From the NCBI GenBank assembly GCA_025459365.1, contig JALOQR010000043.1:1-37814 (forward strand): a stretch of DNA of 37,814 bases, written 5' to 3'. A program made the position numbers and the translations under genes. Positions 24,999-34,085 of the stretch are shown here, piece by piece; the first letter of the stretch is position 1, and every line of letters begins with the position of its first letter. The DNA is from Fimbriiglobus sp. (GTDB lineage: Bacteria > Planctomycetota > Planctomycetia > Gemmatales > Gemmataceae). The notes beneath the pieces were generated by a model. The model was not told where the DNA came from. It worked only from the letters and a program-made list of their open reading frames with translations, and ran no database searches.

Positions 24999-25199
24999 AT
25001 CTCTCCCGCCGAGGTGCTCGTGGCCGTCCACAAGCTGCGACCGGACTAAAATTCCACTGGATTTCGACACCGGGGCGATTTCGAACCGATCATGCCCACG
25101 GCCGTGAAGGGTGTGCAGAAGGTATTGATCGGGCACGGTGAACAAGCACAACATCTGGACTGGCAGTGTCCACAAACTGTACTTGGGGGGTGATCTTCG

Positions 25200-26702
25200 A
25201 TGGCGCCACGACTGGTCGGTTTCATCACCGCCCCGGTGGCTCTTCTGGCAGTTCTTCTGCTGGTCGTTGCCATTGGCTCGGCGTGGTACGTCCGGAGCCT
25301 GCAACGGTCGGTCTCCGACCTGATGGCCATCAACGTGGAGAGTGTGCGGGCCGCCCAAGAATTGGAGATCAGCATTCGCGAAGTGCGAACTCAGTTCGAC
25401 CGCTATCTCATCACCCAGGACGAAGGACACCTCAGCCCGATTCCGCGGCTGCGGCAACGTACCGCCGACGCCCTGTCTGCGGCAGAGCGGGTCGCCACGA
25501 CCTCTGAGGAACAGGGGTTGATGAAGCGCACTCGCACTGGGTACGAGCACTTCTTCGGCGAATACGAACGAATCCTCCGCGAACGCGAGCAGTGGAAATA
25601 CCCGAAGATCATCGAGCTTTCGGATGCTGTGTTGCTGCGTGAGATCCTCGAACCGGCCCACGAATACCTGCGGTTAAACGAGGGCATGCTGGCCCGTTCC
25701 AGCGAGGCCAACCAGCAGTTGACCGACCGCATCACCTTTGGGCTGATCGCCCTGGGCCTGTGCGGAGCCGTTGGCGGGTTGCTCGGCGGGACAATCATCT
25801 CTGTGGCTGTTCGTCGGTCGATGCTCCGGGCCGAAGAGGGATTTCGTTCGGCCTCTGAGCAACTCGGTCAGGCCGTCCCTCGGTCGTCGTCTTCTCTGGA
25901 CCGCGGGCCGACCCCGATTGACCCGATCGAGCGAATGAAGTTGTCCGCCTCGGCGGTGATCAGTCGCTTGCGCCAGACCGAGCGAGACGCTCTGCGTGCA
26001 GAGCAATTGGCCTGGGTGGGTCAGATGGCCGCCGGCCTCGCACACGAGGTTCGCAACCCGCTCATGGCGATCAAGTTATTGGTGCAGGCCACGGTCGAAC
26101 GGCGGGGCGGTGGGGTCTTCCGACCCAGGGATCTGCAGGTATTGGAAGAGGAGATTGTCCGCCTGGAGCATATTGTCTCGGGGTTTCTCGACTTCGCCCG
26201 CCCGCCCCGCCCAGACCCACGGCCGGTGGATGTGGCTGAACTCGCCCGGCGGACGATCGATGCCGTGGCAGCCCGCGCCGAAATGCAGGCGGTGCGGATG
26301 CGTGTGGAAGCAGCGGTCGGGCCGACGGTGGTGTCGGCCGACCCGAATCAACTGCGCCAGATTCTGTTCAACCTCCTGTTCAACGCACTCGACGCCCAAC
26401 CCCAGGGAGGGCACGTGACGGTACGGGTGGGCCTTGATCCCACTCGGGCCGGCCGCTCAGACCTGATTCTGACAGTGGAAGACGGTGGTCCAGGCTTGCC
26501 GCCCGAACTGGGTGAGCGGGTGTTCGAGCCGTTTGTCAGCACCAAGGAGTCCGGGCTGGGGCTAGGCCTCTCCATCTGTCGGCGAATCGCGGAGTCTCAT
26601 GGTGGTGGGCTGTCGGTGGTCTCGACCGATCGCGGGGCAACCTTCACCCTTTACTTGCCAGTGACGCCGCCGACCGATCCTACCCCTGCCCTCTCTGCCT
26701 GA
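25200..26702 (+). CDS. Membrane sensor histidine kinase
   Basis: N-terminal TM MAPRLVGFITAPVALLAVLLLVVAIGSAW; H-box MAAGLAHEVRNPLMAIKLL; N-box LFNLLFNALDAQP; G-boxes VEDGGPGLPPE, GLGLGLSICRRIAESHGG. Confidence 0.93.
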   Translation: MAPRLVGFITAPVALLAVLLLVVAIGSAWYVRSLQRSVSDLMAINVESVRAAQELEISIREVRTQFDRYLITQDEGHLSPIPRLRQRTADALSAAERVATTSEEQGLMKRTRTGYEHFFGEYERILREREQWKYPKIIELSDAVLLREILEPAHEYLRLNEGMLARSSEANQQLTDRITFGLIALGLCGAVGGLLGGTIISVAVRRSMLRAEEGFRSASEQLGQAVPRSSSSLDRGPTPIDPIERMKLSASAVISRLRQTERDALRAEQLAWVGQMAAGLAHEVRNPLMAIKLLVQATVERRGGGVFRPRDLQVLEEEIVRLEHIVSGFLDFARPPRPDPRPVDVAELARRTIDAVAARAEMQAVRMRVEAAVGPTVVSADPNQLRQILFNLLFNALDAQPQGGHVTVRVGLDPTRAGRSDLILTVEDGGPGLPPELGERVFEPFVSTKESGLGLGLSICRRIAESHGGGLSVVSTDRGATFTLYLPVTPPTDPTPALSA

Positions 26703-26712
26703 GGACGCCGGC

Positions 26713-28122
26713 GTGCCCACACTCCTCATCATCGACGACGAGCCAAACGTACTGTACTCACTCCGAGCTGGGCTGGAGTCGGACGAGGTGCGAGTGCTCA
26801 CGGCAAAGACCGCCCGGCAAGGACGGAGCGTGCTGGCGAACGAGCGGCCCGACGCGGTGATCGTCGATGTGCGGTTGCCGGATCAGTCGGGGTTGGAGTT
26901 GTTCGACCAGATCCACCAGGCCGATCCGCTCCTGCCGGTGATCGTGGTCACGGCATTTGCCACCACCGAAACGGCCATTGAAGCGATGAAACGGGGAGCG
27001 TTCGAGTACCTGCTCAAGCCCGTCGATCTGCATCACCTCCGAGAGGTGGTGAACAAGGCATTCTCCCTGCGGCGAATGCGCACGGTGCCCGCCGCGTTCG
27101 CCGACACCCCGGCGGACGGAGACGCCGACCGCATCATCGGGAATTCGCCGGCCATGCAGGAGGTGTACAAAACAATCGGCCGCTTCGCCCCGCAGGACGT
27201 GACGGTGCTCATCCTCGGAGAGAGCGGCACTGGTAAGGAACTTATTGCCCGAGCCCTGTTTCAGCACTCCAAGCGCGCCAATCGCTCGTTCCTGGCCATC
27301 AACTGCGCTGCCATCCCAGAGAGCTTGCTGGAGAGCGAGTTGTTCGGGCACGAGAAGGGGGCGTTCACCGGAGCCGACCGCCAGCGGGTTGGTAAGTTCG
27401 AGCAGGCGGACGGCGGCACCCTCTTTCTGGACGAAATCGGGGATATGTCGCCGGCCACCCAGGCGAAGGTGCTCCGAGCCCTCCAGGACCAGCAATTCGA
27501 ACGGGTCGGCGGGCGGGACACCATCCGCACCGATGTCCGGCTGATCGCCGCTACCAACCAGAATCTTGATGAATTGACGGCCGCCGGCCGTTTCCGCCAA
27601 GACTTGCTCTACCGACTGAACGGGGTGACCATCCGCCTGCCGCCGCTGCGGGATCGTAAGGAGGATCTCCCCGCGCTCGTCGATCACTTTCTCCGTCAGC
27701 AGGGGGCCAAACTCGGCAAGGCAGTCCATGCCATCGCCCCGGAGGCGATGACTCTGCTCGAACGACACGACTGGCCGGGGAACATTCGCGAGTTGGAGAA
27801 CATCCTTCGATACGGTGTGATCCAGGCAGTCTCGGGTGTGCTAACGGCAGACTGCCTGCCGGGTTCGCTCGTCGGCCGGGGCGAGCCAGTGCCGCGGGCC
27901 GGCACTGTGCTGCTGGCAGATGTGCGAGACATGGTTCGCACACTTCTCAAGGCCGGCACACCCGACCTCTACCGACAGATGATTCAGTCGGTCGATCGGG
28001 TACTGCTGGCGGAAGTGTTGGAGTACGTTCAGGGGAATCAGGTTCACGCCAGTGAACTGCTGGGGATCTCTCGCACCACGTTGCGTGCGAAACTGGCATC
28101 CCGCGAAGATGACGGACATTAA
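26713..28122 (+). CDS. NtrC-family sigma54-dependent response regulator
   Basis: REC LLIIDDEPNVLYSL...VIVDVRLPDQSGLELF...LLKPVDL; AAA+ ILGESGTGKELIARALFQHS, GHEKGAFTGADRQRVGKFEQADGGTLFLDEIGDM; C-terminal Fis-type HTH VHASELLGISRTTLRAKL. Confidence 0.95.
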   Translation: MPTLLIIDDEPNVLYSLRAGLESDEVRVLTAKTARQGRSVLANERPDAVIVDVRLPDQSGLELFDQIHQADPLLPVIVVTAFATTETAIEAMKRGAFEYLLKPVDLHHLREVVNKAFSLRRMRTVPAAFADTPADGDADRIIGNSPAMQEVYKTIGRFAPQDVTVLILGESGTGKELIARALFQHSKRANRSFLAINCAAIPESLLESELFGHEKGAFTGADRQRVGKFEQADGGTLFLDEIGDMSPATQAKVLRALQDQQFERVGGRDTIRTDVRLIAATNQNLDELTAAGRFRQDLLYRLNGVTIRLPPLRDRKEDLPALVDHFLRQQGAKLGKAVHAIAPEAMTLLERHDWPGNIRELENILRYGVIQAVSGVLTADCLPGSLVGRGEPVPRAGTVLLADVRDMVRTLLKAGTPDLYRQMIQSVDRVLLAEVLEYVQGNQVHASELLGISRTTLRAKLASREDDGH

Positions 28123-28177
28123 CGACGGTGACGGGGCGGCGGTGACGTGCGGGCCTACTCCAAAGAGGTAGTTCGAA

Positions 28178-28415
28178 CGACCCCGTTGGGGTCGAGGTCA
28201 TGGGGTGCCGCAATTCCCAGGGAGTCGCTCGCCTTCGGCTCGCTCGCCCTGGGCTGGGAGAACCACCCCTTCGGGGTGGGAGATGTCGTCAGTTGGAGTC
28301 CCGGCTTGAGCCGGTCTTCTCGAATCGGATGCCCGCAGGCAGTGGGGAGCCGCATGTGTGCCGACCCTCCATCGCAGGTTGGAGCCCCGGCATCGGCTGA
28401 AGCCGGGGCTCCAAC
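28178..28415. repeat. Cluster of at least four palindromes between convergent genes
   Basis: cgacccc-gtt-ggggtcg (28178-28194); cccaggg...ccctggg (about 28216-28252); ccacccc-ttc-ggggtgg (28263-28279); gttggagccccggc...gccggggctccaac (28378-28415). Confidence 0.8.
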
Positions 28416-28515
28416 CGAACCACTCCATCCGCCGGGAGTCCTCTTGCCTGCCCTTGCCCGACGACCGTAGCGAGCCGAGGTCCGTGAGACTCCTGTTGAG
28501 GCGAAAACCGACGGC

Positions 28516-30996
28516 TCACTGATTAAACAGGAACGCCTTGCTGTTGATGAGCGCCCACAGGATGTTCTCGTAGGCCTGTTTCTTGTTCTTCTCGTTCTTC
28601 TGCAGGTGTTCCGTCGCGGCCTTGATCTGCTCGGCGGTCGGCTTCTTCGCCTGGGTCAGCAGGAACAACTCCGTGATCTTCTCGGAGTCTGGGCGAGGGT
28701 CTTTCGCCAGCTTGTCGGCCCTCCCGCCGGCCCGAGCTAGCTTGCCCTGCACCTCGTCGCTGTTCAGCAGGTGGAGCACCATTGCCAGGCTCGCTTCGTT
28801 CACCCGTTCGCACTCGCACGCGCTGATCCGTTGAGGGCGGCCGAACACGTCGAGGAAGTACGACTGGAACGACTCGTCGGGCAGTTGAATCGCTCGCTTC
28901 GGGGCATGGCTATCCTTCGGCAGGCCGGGGAAGTCGGACGGGCTTTCGGTGATCGCGCACACCGCGTCGAACACCACCTCGGCCTGCAACCGCTTCGGGT
29001 AGTAGCGGGCGTAGCTCTGTTTGTCTGACTTGTTGAACTCATTCGGCACGGCCGAGAGTTGGTACGTCCGGCTCTTGCAGATCGTTTTGATGAGCGATTT
29101 CAGGCTGTACCCGTTGTCGGTCAGCGTCTTGGTGAGGGCGTCGAGCAACTCGGGGTTGCTCGGTGGGTTGGTCACCCGCATGTCGTCGAGGGGGTCCACA
29201 ATTCCGCGACCGAAGAAGTGTGCCCAGTAGCGGTTGGCCACCGCCTTGGCGAAAAACGGGTTCTTCGCGTCGGTCATCCAGTCGGCGAGGAACACGCGGG
29301 GGTCGTCCTCGGCCGGCACGGTCATCGGGTCGGCGTCGAGCGGCTTGAGCTCCGCTGCTTTGCCGCTGCGCTTGTTGGTCACGCTGCCGTTCGGCTTGGT
29401 GAAGATCGCCACGCGTGCATTTTGGTTGTTGTTCTGCCGGCCGACGGTCGGCAGGTTCTTCTTGCCCACCCGTCCGAAGAAGGCGGCGAGGCCCCAGTAG
29501 TCGTCCTGGCTCCACTTCTCGTAGGGGTGGTGGTGGCACTGAGCACACGCCAGTCGCTGCCCCAGGAACACCTGGCTCAGGTCGTCCACGAACTGCTCCG
29601 GCGTTTGCACCTCCTTGTACCATACCGTCGCCGGCGACTTGCTCTCCTCCCCGATCGCGCAGATCACTTCGCGGGCGAAGTCGCTGTAGGGCAGGTCGGC
29701 GGCCACTGCTTCGCGGATCCAGGCGTGGAAGGCGAACGTGCCTTGTGCCCGCTCCGGCTGGCCCCGCCGCTTCACGCGGAGCACATCGGCCCACTTGTTG
29801 GCGAAGTAGTAGGCATACTCGGGCGTCTCGACCAACCGGTCGATCAGCCTCGCCCGCTTGTCGGCCGAGGAGTCGGTCAGGAACTTCGTCACCGCGTCGG
29901 CGGTTGGCAGGGTACCGGTGATGTCGAGGTAGGCCCGGCGGAGGAACTGCTCGTCGGTGCAAAGTTCGCTCGGAGCGATGCCGAGTTCCCGCCACTTGGC
30001 GGCGGTGTGCGTGTCCACCACGTTGGCAGCGGGGAAGTCGAACTTCGGTGTGTCGCCTGGCCGCGGCACCACGGCGCGGAAGGTGGTCACTACTCCGCTG
30101 AACCGCACCATCACCGCCGCTTGCCCGGTCATGGCCAGGGTACGGACAAGGCCGGTCTCGCTCACCGTGGCCACTTCCGTCTCATTGCTTTCGTATTGAG
30201 CGCGACGGGTGACATCGACCACGCTGCCGTCGGAGTAGTGGGCGTGAACCGCCAACTGTTGCCGGCCGTTGCGATCGACCACGCGGGCCTCGGGGAATAC
30301 CGTGACCTTCGTCACCTTCGGATCTTTGTCGGTGCCAAACGGCAGGCCGCTGGCGATCCACCGCCGGAGCAACTTGTACTCCTCGCTGCCAATCTCCATC
30401 TTCTTCCCGCCGCCGTGCGGCATCACCCCGGCACCCTTGAGCAGCAGTAGCGACTCATCCGGTGCCGCCGGGAACACCCGCCGCCCGCGGCCTTCCTTGA
30501 GCAGGGTCATGTAGTCGAGTTCGGCATCGAACCCCAGCAGCGATAGCCGGAACCCGTTCTGTCCCTGAATCTTGCCGTGGCATCCGCCGCTGTTGCACCC
30601 GAGCTTGGTCAGCACGGGTTCGATCTCGTTGGTGAAACTGATGGGCTGCGGGGTTTCCATCCCACTCACGCTCACCGGCACCTTCGCCACCTTGCCGGCG
30701 TAGCCGATGGTGATCTCGGTGCTACCGTTGGCGAGCGGGTAGACACGCCCAGTGTCGTCCACCCGGACCACCCTGGCGTCGGCAACGGTGTACTTGGCGT
30801 CACCGGTCACATCCACCGGCTTGCCAGAGTCGCGTTCACCGCTGATGGCGAGTTGCGGCGCGTCGTCGGCACCCTTGATGGTCAATTGAGCGGGGAAAGC
30901 AGAGACTCCCCGAACGGCGGGCTTGGCGTCCTGGGCAGAAGCTAGGGCCGCGAAAAGTGTGACGGCAATGGCGGTGAGTGCAAACCGGCGGGGCAT
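28516..30996 (-). CDS. DUF1549/DUF1553 planctomycete-type protein with BIG2-like domain and N-terminal signal
   Basis: MPRRFALTAIAVTLFAALASAQ; VLTKLGCNSGGCHGKIQGQNGFRLSLLGFD; LRRAYLDITGTLPTADAV; LACAQCHHHPYEKWSQDDYWGLAAFF; ANRYWAHFFGRGIVDPLDDMRVTNPPSNPELLDAL. Confidence 0.95.
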   Translation of the reverse strand: MPRRFALTAIAVTLFAALASAQDAKPAVRGVSAFPAQLTIKGADDAPQLAISGERDSGKPVDVTGDAKYTVADARVVRVDDTGRVYPLANGSTEITIGYAGKVAKVPVSVSGMETPQPISFTNEIEPVLTKLGCNSGGCHGKIQGQNGFRLSLLGFDAELDYMTLLKEGRGRRVFPAAPDESLLLLKGAGVMPHGGGKKMEIGSEEYKLLRRWIASGLPFGTDKDPKVTKVTVFPEARVVDRNGRQQLAVHAHYSDGSVVDVTRRAQYESNETEVATVSETGLVRTLAMTGQAAVMVRFSGVVTTFRAVVPRPGDTPKFDFPAANVVDTHTAAKWRELGIAPSELCTDEQFLRRAYLDITGTLPTADAVTKFLTDSSADKRARLIDRLVETPEYAYYFANKWADVLRVKRRGQPERAQGTFAFHAWIREAVAADLPYSDFAREVICAIGEESKSPATVWYKEVQTPEQFVDDLSQVFLGQRLACAQCHHHPYEKWSQDDYWGLAAFFGRVGKKNLPTVGRQNNNQNARVAIFTKPNGSVTNKRSGKAAELKPLDADPMTVPAEDDPRVFLADWMTDAKNPFFAKAVANRYWAHFFGRGIVDPLDDMRVTNPPSNPELLDALTKTLTDNGYSLKSLIKTICKSRTYQLSAVPNEFNKSDKQSYARYYPKRLQAEVVFDAVCAITESPSDFPGLPKDSHAPKRAIQLPDESFQSYFLDVFGRPQRISACECERVNEASLAMVLHLLNSDEVQGKLARAGGRADKLAKDPRPDSEKITELFLLTQAKKPTAEQIKAATEHLQKNEKNKKQAYENILWALINSKAFLFNQ

Positions 30997-31234
30997 GAGG
31001 CACCTCGGCGGGGCGGGGAGAGTTGGTGCGGGGTGGGACCGACGGAGGCAGGGCAACCGGCAGTAGGAGAAATGCTAACCGAAGTGCGTGCGGCGGACAA
31101 CAGAAAGTCGACCTGTGTGTCGAGTGCGACGGGGTGAAAAAGTTCGGAAGACCCGACGCCCCGTGGGTCACCGTTCACGGATGGCGACCCGAACTGCAGC
31201 GAGAGACGATCCGAATCCAGGCGCCCCCCCCCTA

Positions 31235-32041
31235 TCAGGGCTTACCTCCGAGTTGTTTCCACAGGTAATATCCCGCCAGCGTGAACCCGATCACAATCAC
31301 CACCCACCGCACATAGTTCCCCGGTAGCGTGCGGGCGACCCGTGCCCCAACGTACCCGCCGATCACCGCCGCCGCCGACATGCACGCCGCCGCCGGCCAA
31401 TCGATCAAACCACCCGCCACGAACACCACCACTGATACCCCGTTGATGACGCTGGCCAGTAGCGTCTTCACCGCGTTCGCATGGTGGATGTTCGACAGGC
31501 CCATGAACCCCAGAGCCGTCAGCATCAGGATGCCGATGCCCGCTCCGAAGTACCCACCATACACCGCGATCAGGAACTGAAACCCGATCAGCACGGCCGT
31601 TCGTCCGGTGCCCACCGGGGCGGAGATGGCCGATGCCGACCGCTTCTTCAGCATCGCGCCGAGCGGTTGCTGAAGCAGGAATAGCACGGCGGCGGTGAGG
31701 ATGAGCCATGGCACCAGTGGGCCGAATGCCTTCGGCGACACCGCGACCAACACCGACCCAACGATACCGCCCACCAAGCTCGGCGGGAGTAACTTCAGAG
31801 CGAACGGCCGGGCCTCGCGGTACTCGTTGCGGTACGCCCACGCCCCGGCCAGGGAGCCGGGAAGCAAGGCGAGCGTACTGGTGGCGTTGGCTACCGCCTC
31901 GGTGCTGTCCCCGTACCGGGCGGCCAGGAAGGTGATGAGCGCCGGGAAGGTGAGGAGCGTGCCGCCACCGGCCACCGAGTTCATGATGCCGGCCGCGAAC
32001 GCCGCGGCGAGAATGACGGCCAACAGCAAAGATTCGGGCAT
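31235..32041 (-). CDS. TauE/SafE family sulfite/anion permease
   Basis: MPESLLLAVILAAAFAAGIMNSVAGGGTLLTFPALI...GYFGAGIGILMLTALGFMG...IGGYVGARVARTLPG. Confidence 0.93.
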   Translation of the reverse strand: MPESLLLAVILAAAFAAGIMNSVAGGGTLLTFPALITFLAARYGDSTEAVANATSTLALLPGSLAGAWAYRNEYREARPFALKLLPPSLVGGIVGSVLVAVSPKAFGPLVPWLILTAAVLFLLQQPLGAMLKKRSASAISAPVGTGRTAVLIGFQFLIAVYGGYFGAGIGILMLTALGFMGLSNIHHANAVKTLLASVINGVSVVVFVAGGLIDWPAAACMSAAAVIGGYVGARVARTLPGNYVRWVVIVIGFTLAGYYLWKQLGGKP

Positions 32042-32106
32042 TCGGTTCTCGGACAGAGTGCGAGTGGGGGCAGCCCCTTGGTGCGGAACCCGCTCGCTCA
32101 CGCGAC

Positions 32107-32748
32107 CTATCTGGCGGCCAGTGCGTCCAGATGTACGAGCGGGTCCCACCAACTCGGTTTGATTTTCGGATGGTCGGCGATGGTCCGCAGGCTCCGCAGC
32201 GGATCCATAATCTCGTCTCGCCACCAGAGGTAGTAATACAGCAGAAACGCCCGCACCAGGCTCGGTTCGGCGTTCCCCCGGCCGACGTACTCGTTCACCA
32301 TGGCGAAGAAGTCGAGCACCCGCGTCGCTTTTTGGTACAGCGCGTCGCGGGTGGGATCGATCTGTGCGTGAGTCTCGGGGGTGGTCAGGTAGTTGAGGAA
32401 CTCGGCCAGGCGGATCGCCCGTTCCTCCGGCCCCTCCCGCCGGCGATCAAGAACAAAGTGCTTCCACGCGATGTTGCGGGCCTCGCGAAATTCCTCGGCG
32501 TTGTACTGCTGGCACAACTCCAGCGCGGTCCGCTGGCGGTTCTGGCCGGCCGGGATCACAAAGAACAGCAACAGCGGTACCAGCACGGCGACAAGCGGAC
32601 CGATGAGCGGCACAAACAAGTCGCGGACCAGTTCATACGCGGTTTTGCCGTGGCCAGTCAGCAGACCAGCCAGCAGAAGCGAGAGCACGGGCACGGCGAG
32701 GGCGACCAGACCGACGATCAGCGCCCGCGGTAGGTAAGACGACGACAT
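32107..32748 (-). CDS. Hypothetical membrane protein
   Basis: MSSSYLPRALIVGLVALAVPVLSLLLAGLL...two TM segments then soluble C-terminus; no confident family. Confidence 0.65.
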   Translation of the reverse strand: MSSSYLPRALIVGLVALAVPVLSLLLAGLLTGHGKTAYELVRDLFVPLIGPLVAVLVPLLLFFVIPAGQNRQRTALELCQQYNAEEFREARNIAWKHFVLDRRREGPEERAIRLAEFLNYLTTPETHAQIDPTRDALYQKATRVLDFFAMVNEYVGRGNAEPSLVRAFLLYYYLWWRDEIMDPLRSLRTIADHPKIKPSWWDPLVHLDALAAR

Positions 32749-32780
32749 GACCGGATCATGCCCGCCGCCAGCGGAAAGAA

Positions 32781-33446
32781 TCAAGGCGAAGCGGCGAACT
32801 CGGCGGCCTCCCGCACCTGGGCCGTCGCACGAGCGAGGCTGCGCCCAGTCAGATTGTCGGCCAACCGGGCCAGCCACCCCGACCCACGGAAGCGATCCCC
32901 CAGCGTGCGGGCAAGGATCACGGCGGCAATCAAAAACACCACGCCAAATCCGAAGTTCGCCATCACCCATGGCCAGCCGACCGCGGCAAAGAGATCGACA
33001 CCGACCGACTTCGCGATCACAATCACACCAAGTGCCCAGATCAGCGGGGAGGTGAACAGGACCCCCAGCGCCACCCTGAGGCGAAACCTCCGCAACTCGG
33101 CGAGCCGTATTTGGACGTTCACCACCGGAGCGGTGTAGTCGAGGCTGTGAAGTTTTGTGAACTGCCACACGGTCAGTCCGATCGACAACACCGCCAACGC
33201 GTACAAGACTCCGCCAGGGATGGCGAACTTCGCCTCGCTTGCGTGGGCGGCTAGGAACACACCAAGCAACACCGCCGCGGCAAGCCCCTGGAGCAGTTCC
33301 CAGCCCAGCGCCCACCCCAACGGACGGAGAGACTGCTGGACCCGGTCGAGGGCGTGGGCGGTTCGCATTTGGTGAACAGAGACCTGTGTAGCGGTCAGTT
33401 TTCGGTCGAGATCCACCCAGGCGGATTTCAGGTCGTCGAGGGTCAT
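32781..33446 (-). CDS. Membrane protein encoded immediately downstream of an ECF sigma factor (possible anti-sigma partner)
   Basis: MTLDDLKSAWVDLDRKLTATQVSV... then 4 hydrophobic segments; overlaps the sigma ORF by 4 nt. Confidence 0.7.
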   Translation of the reverse strand: MTLDDLKSAWVDLDRKLTATQVSVHQMRTAHALDRVQQSLRPLGWALGWELLQGLAAAVLLGVFLAAHASEAKFAIPGGVLYALAVLSIGLTVWQFTKLHSLDYTAPVVNVQIRLAELRRFRLRVALGVLFTSPLIWALGVIVIAKSVGVDLFAAVGWPWVMANFGFGVVFLIAAVILARTLGDRFRGSGWLARLADNLTGRSLARATAQVREAAEFAASP

Positions 33447-33943
33447 GAGCGGTGGTCCTCCGTTTGGGCCTCATCGCGGAGGCGGAGTTTGAGCCGGTTC
33501 AACTTGGTGGCCACGTTGGTTTCGGTCAGGCCGAGTACGTCGGCGATGTCGCGGTAGCTGCGGTCGTCCAGGTATAGCATCAGCAGTGCCCGGTTCAGGT
33601 GGTCGAGCCGTTCCATCAGCCGGGTGAGCACCCGTATCCGCTCGTCCGGTTCGTATGGTTCGACGCCGACGCTCTGCTCGTCCAACGGGACAGCCGGTGG
33701 GCGGTGGGCCATCTCGCGGACAAACGAAATACCGACGTTCAGGGCGATGCGGTATGCCCAGGTGGCGAACGAGCGGGCGGGATCATATCGCGGGAATGCC
33801 CGCCACAATTGCACCGCGATCTCCTGTTCGAGATCGTGGCGATCCTCGGCGGTGCGAGCATAGGTGAACGCCACCTTGCCGACGATCCCACGATTTTGAT
33901 CGAGGAGCGTGGTGAACCGTCGCTGCGTATCGGTCGGGATCAC
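33443..33943 (-). CDS. ECF-type RNA polymerase sigma factor
   Basis: VAFTYARTAEDRHDLEQEIAVQLWRAFPRYDPARSFATWAYRIALNVGISFVRE...LLMLYLDDRSYRDIADVLGLTETNVATKLNRLKLRLRD. Confidence 0.94.
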   Translation of the reverse strand: MIPTDTQRRFTTLLDQNRGIVGKVAFTYARTAEDRHDLEQEIAVQLWRAFPRYDPARSFATWAYRIALNVGISFVREMAHRPPAVPLDEQSVGVEPYEPDERIRVLTRLMERLDHLNRALLMLYLDDRSYRDIADVLGLTETNVATKLNRLKLRLRDEAQTEDHRS

Positions 33944-34016
33944 CCGCTCGGCCCTCGTCCCGTGTGTGGGAGATGATTCGGGCCGGCCGGCGGGAAATCA
34001 CAGAGAAATGGAAACA

Positions 34017-34066
34017 GGAACGGAGTGACCGGGTAGGGTTGCGTCCCCACCCGGTCACTCCGTTCC
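34017..34066 (-). terminator. Terminator-like 18-bp hairpin after tex
   Basis: ggaacggagtgaccgggt ... acccggtcactccgttcc between the tex stop codon and the sigma factor. Confidence 0.6.
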
Positions 34067-34085
34067 CGATCATCGAGAACTCAAT

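Noticed and set aside
24981-24999. Plus-strand sigma54 promoter for the histidine kinase from the same dyad
   Set aside because: The plus-strand version (TGGCAAT-GCCC-ATGCC) is a weaker match and lies about 200 nt from the kinase start; the minus-strand orientation is preferred.
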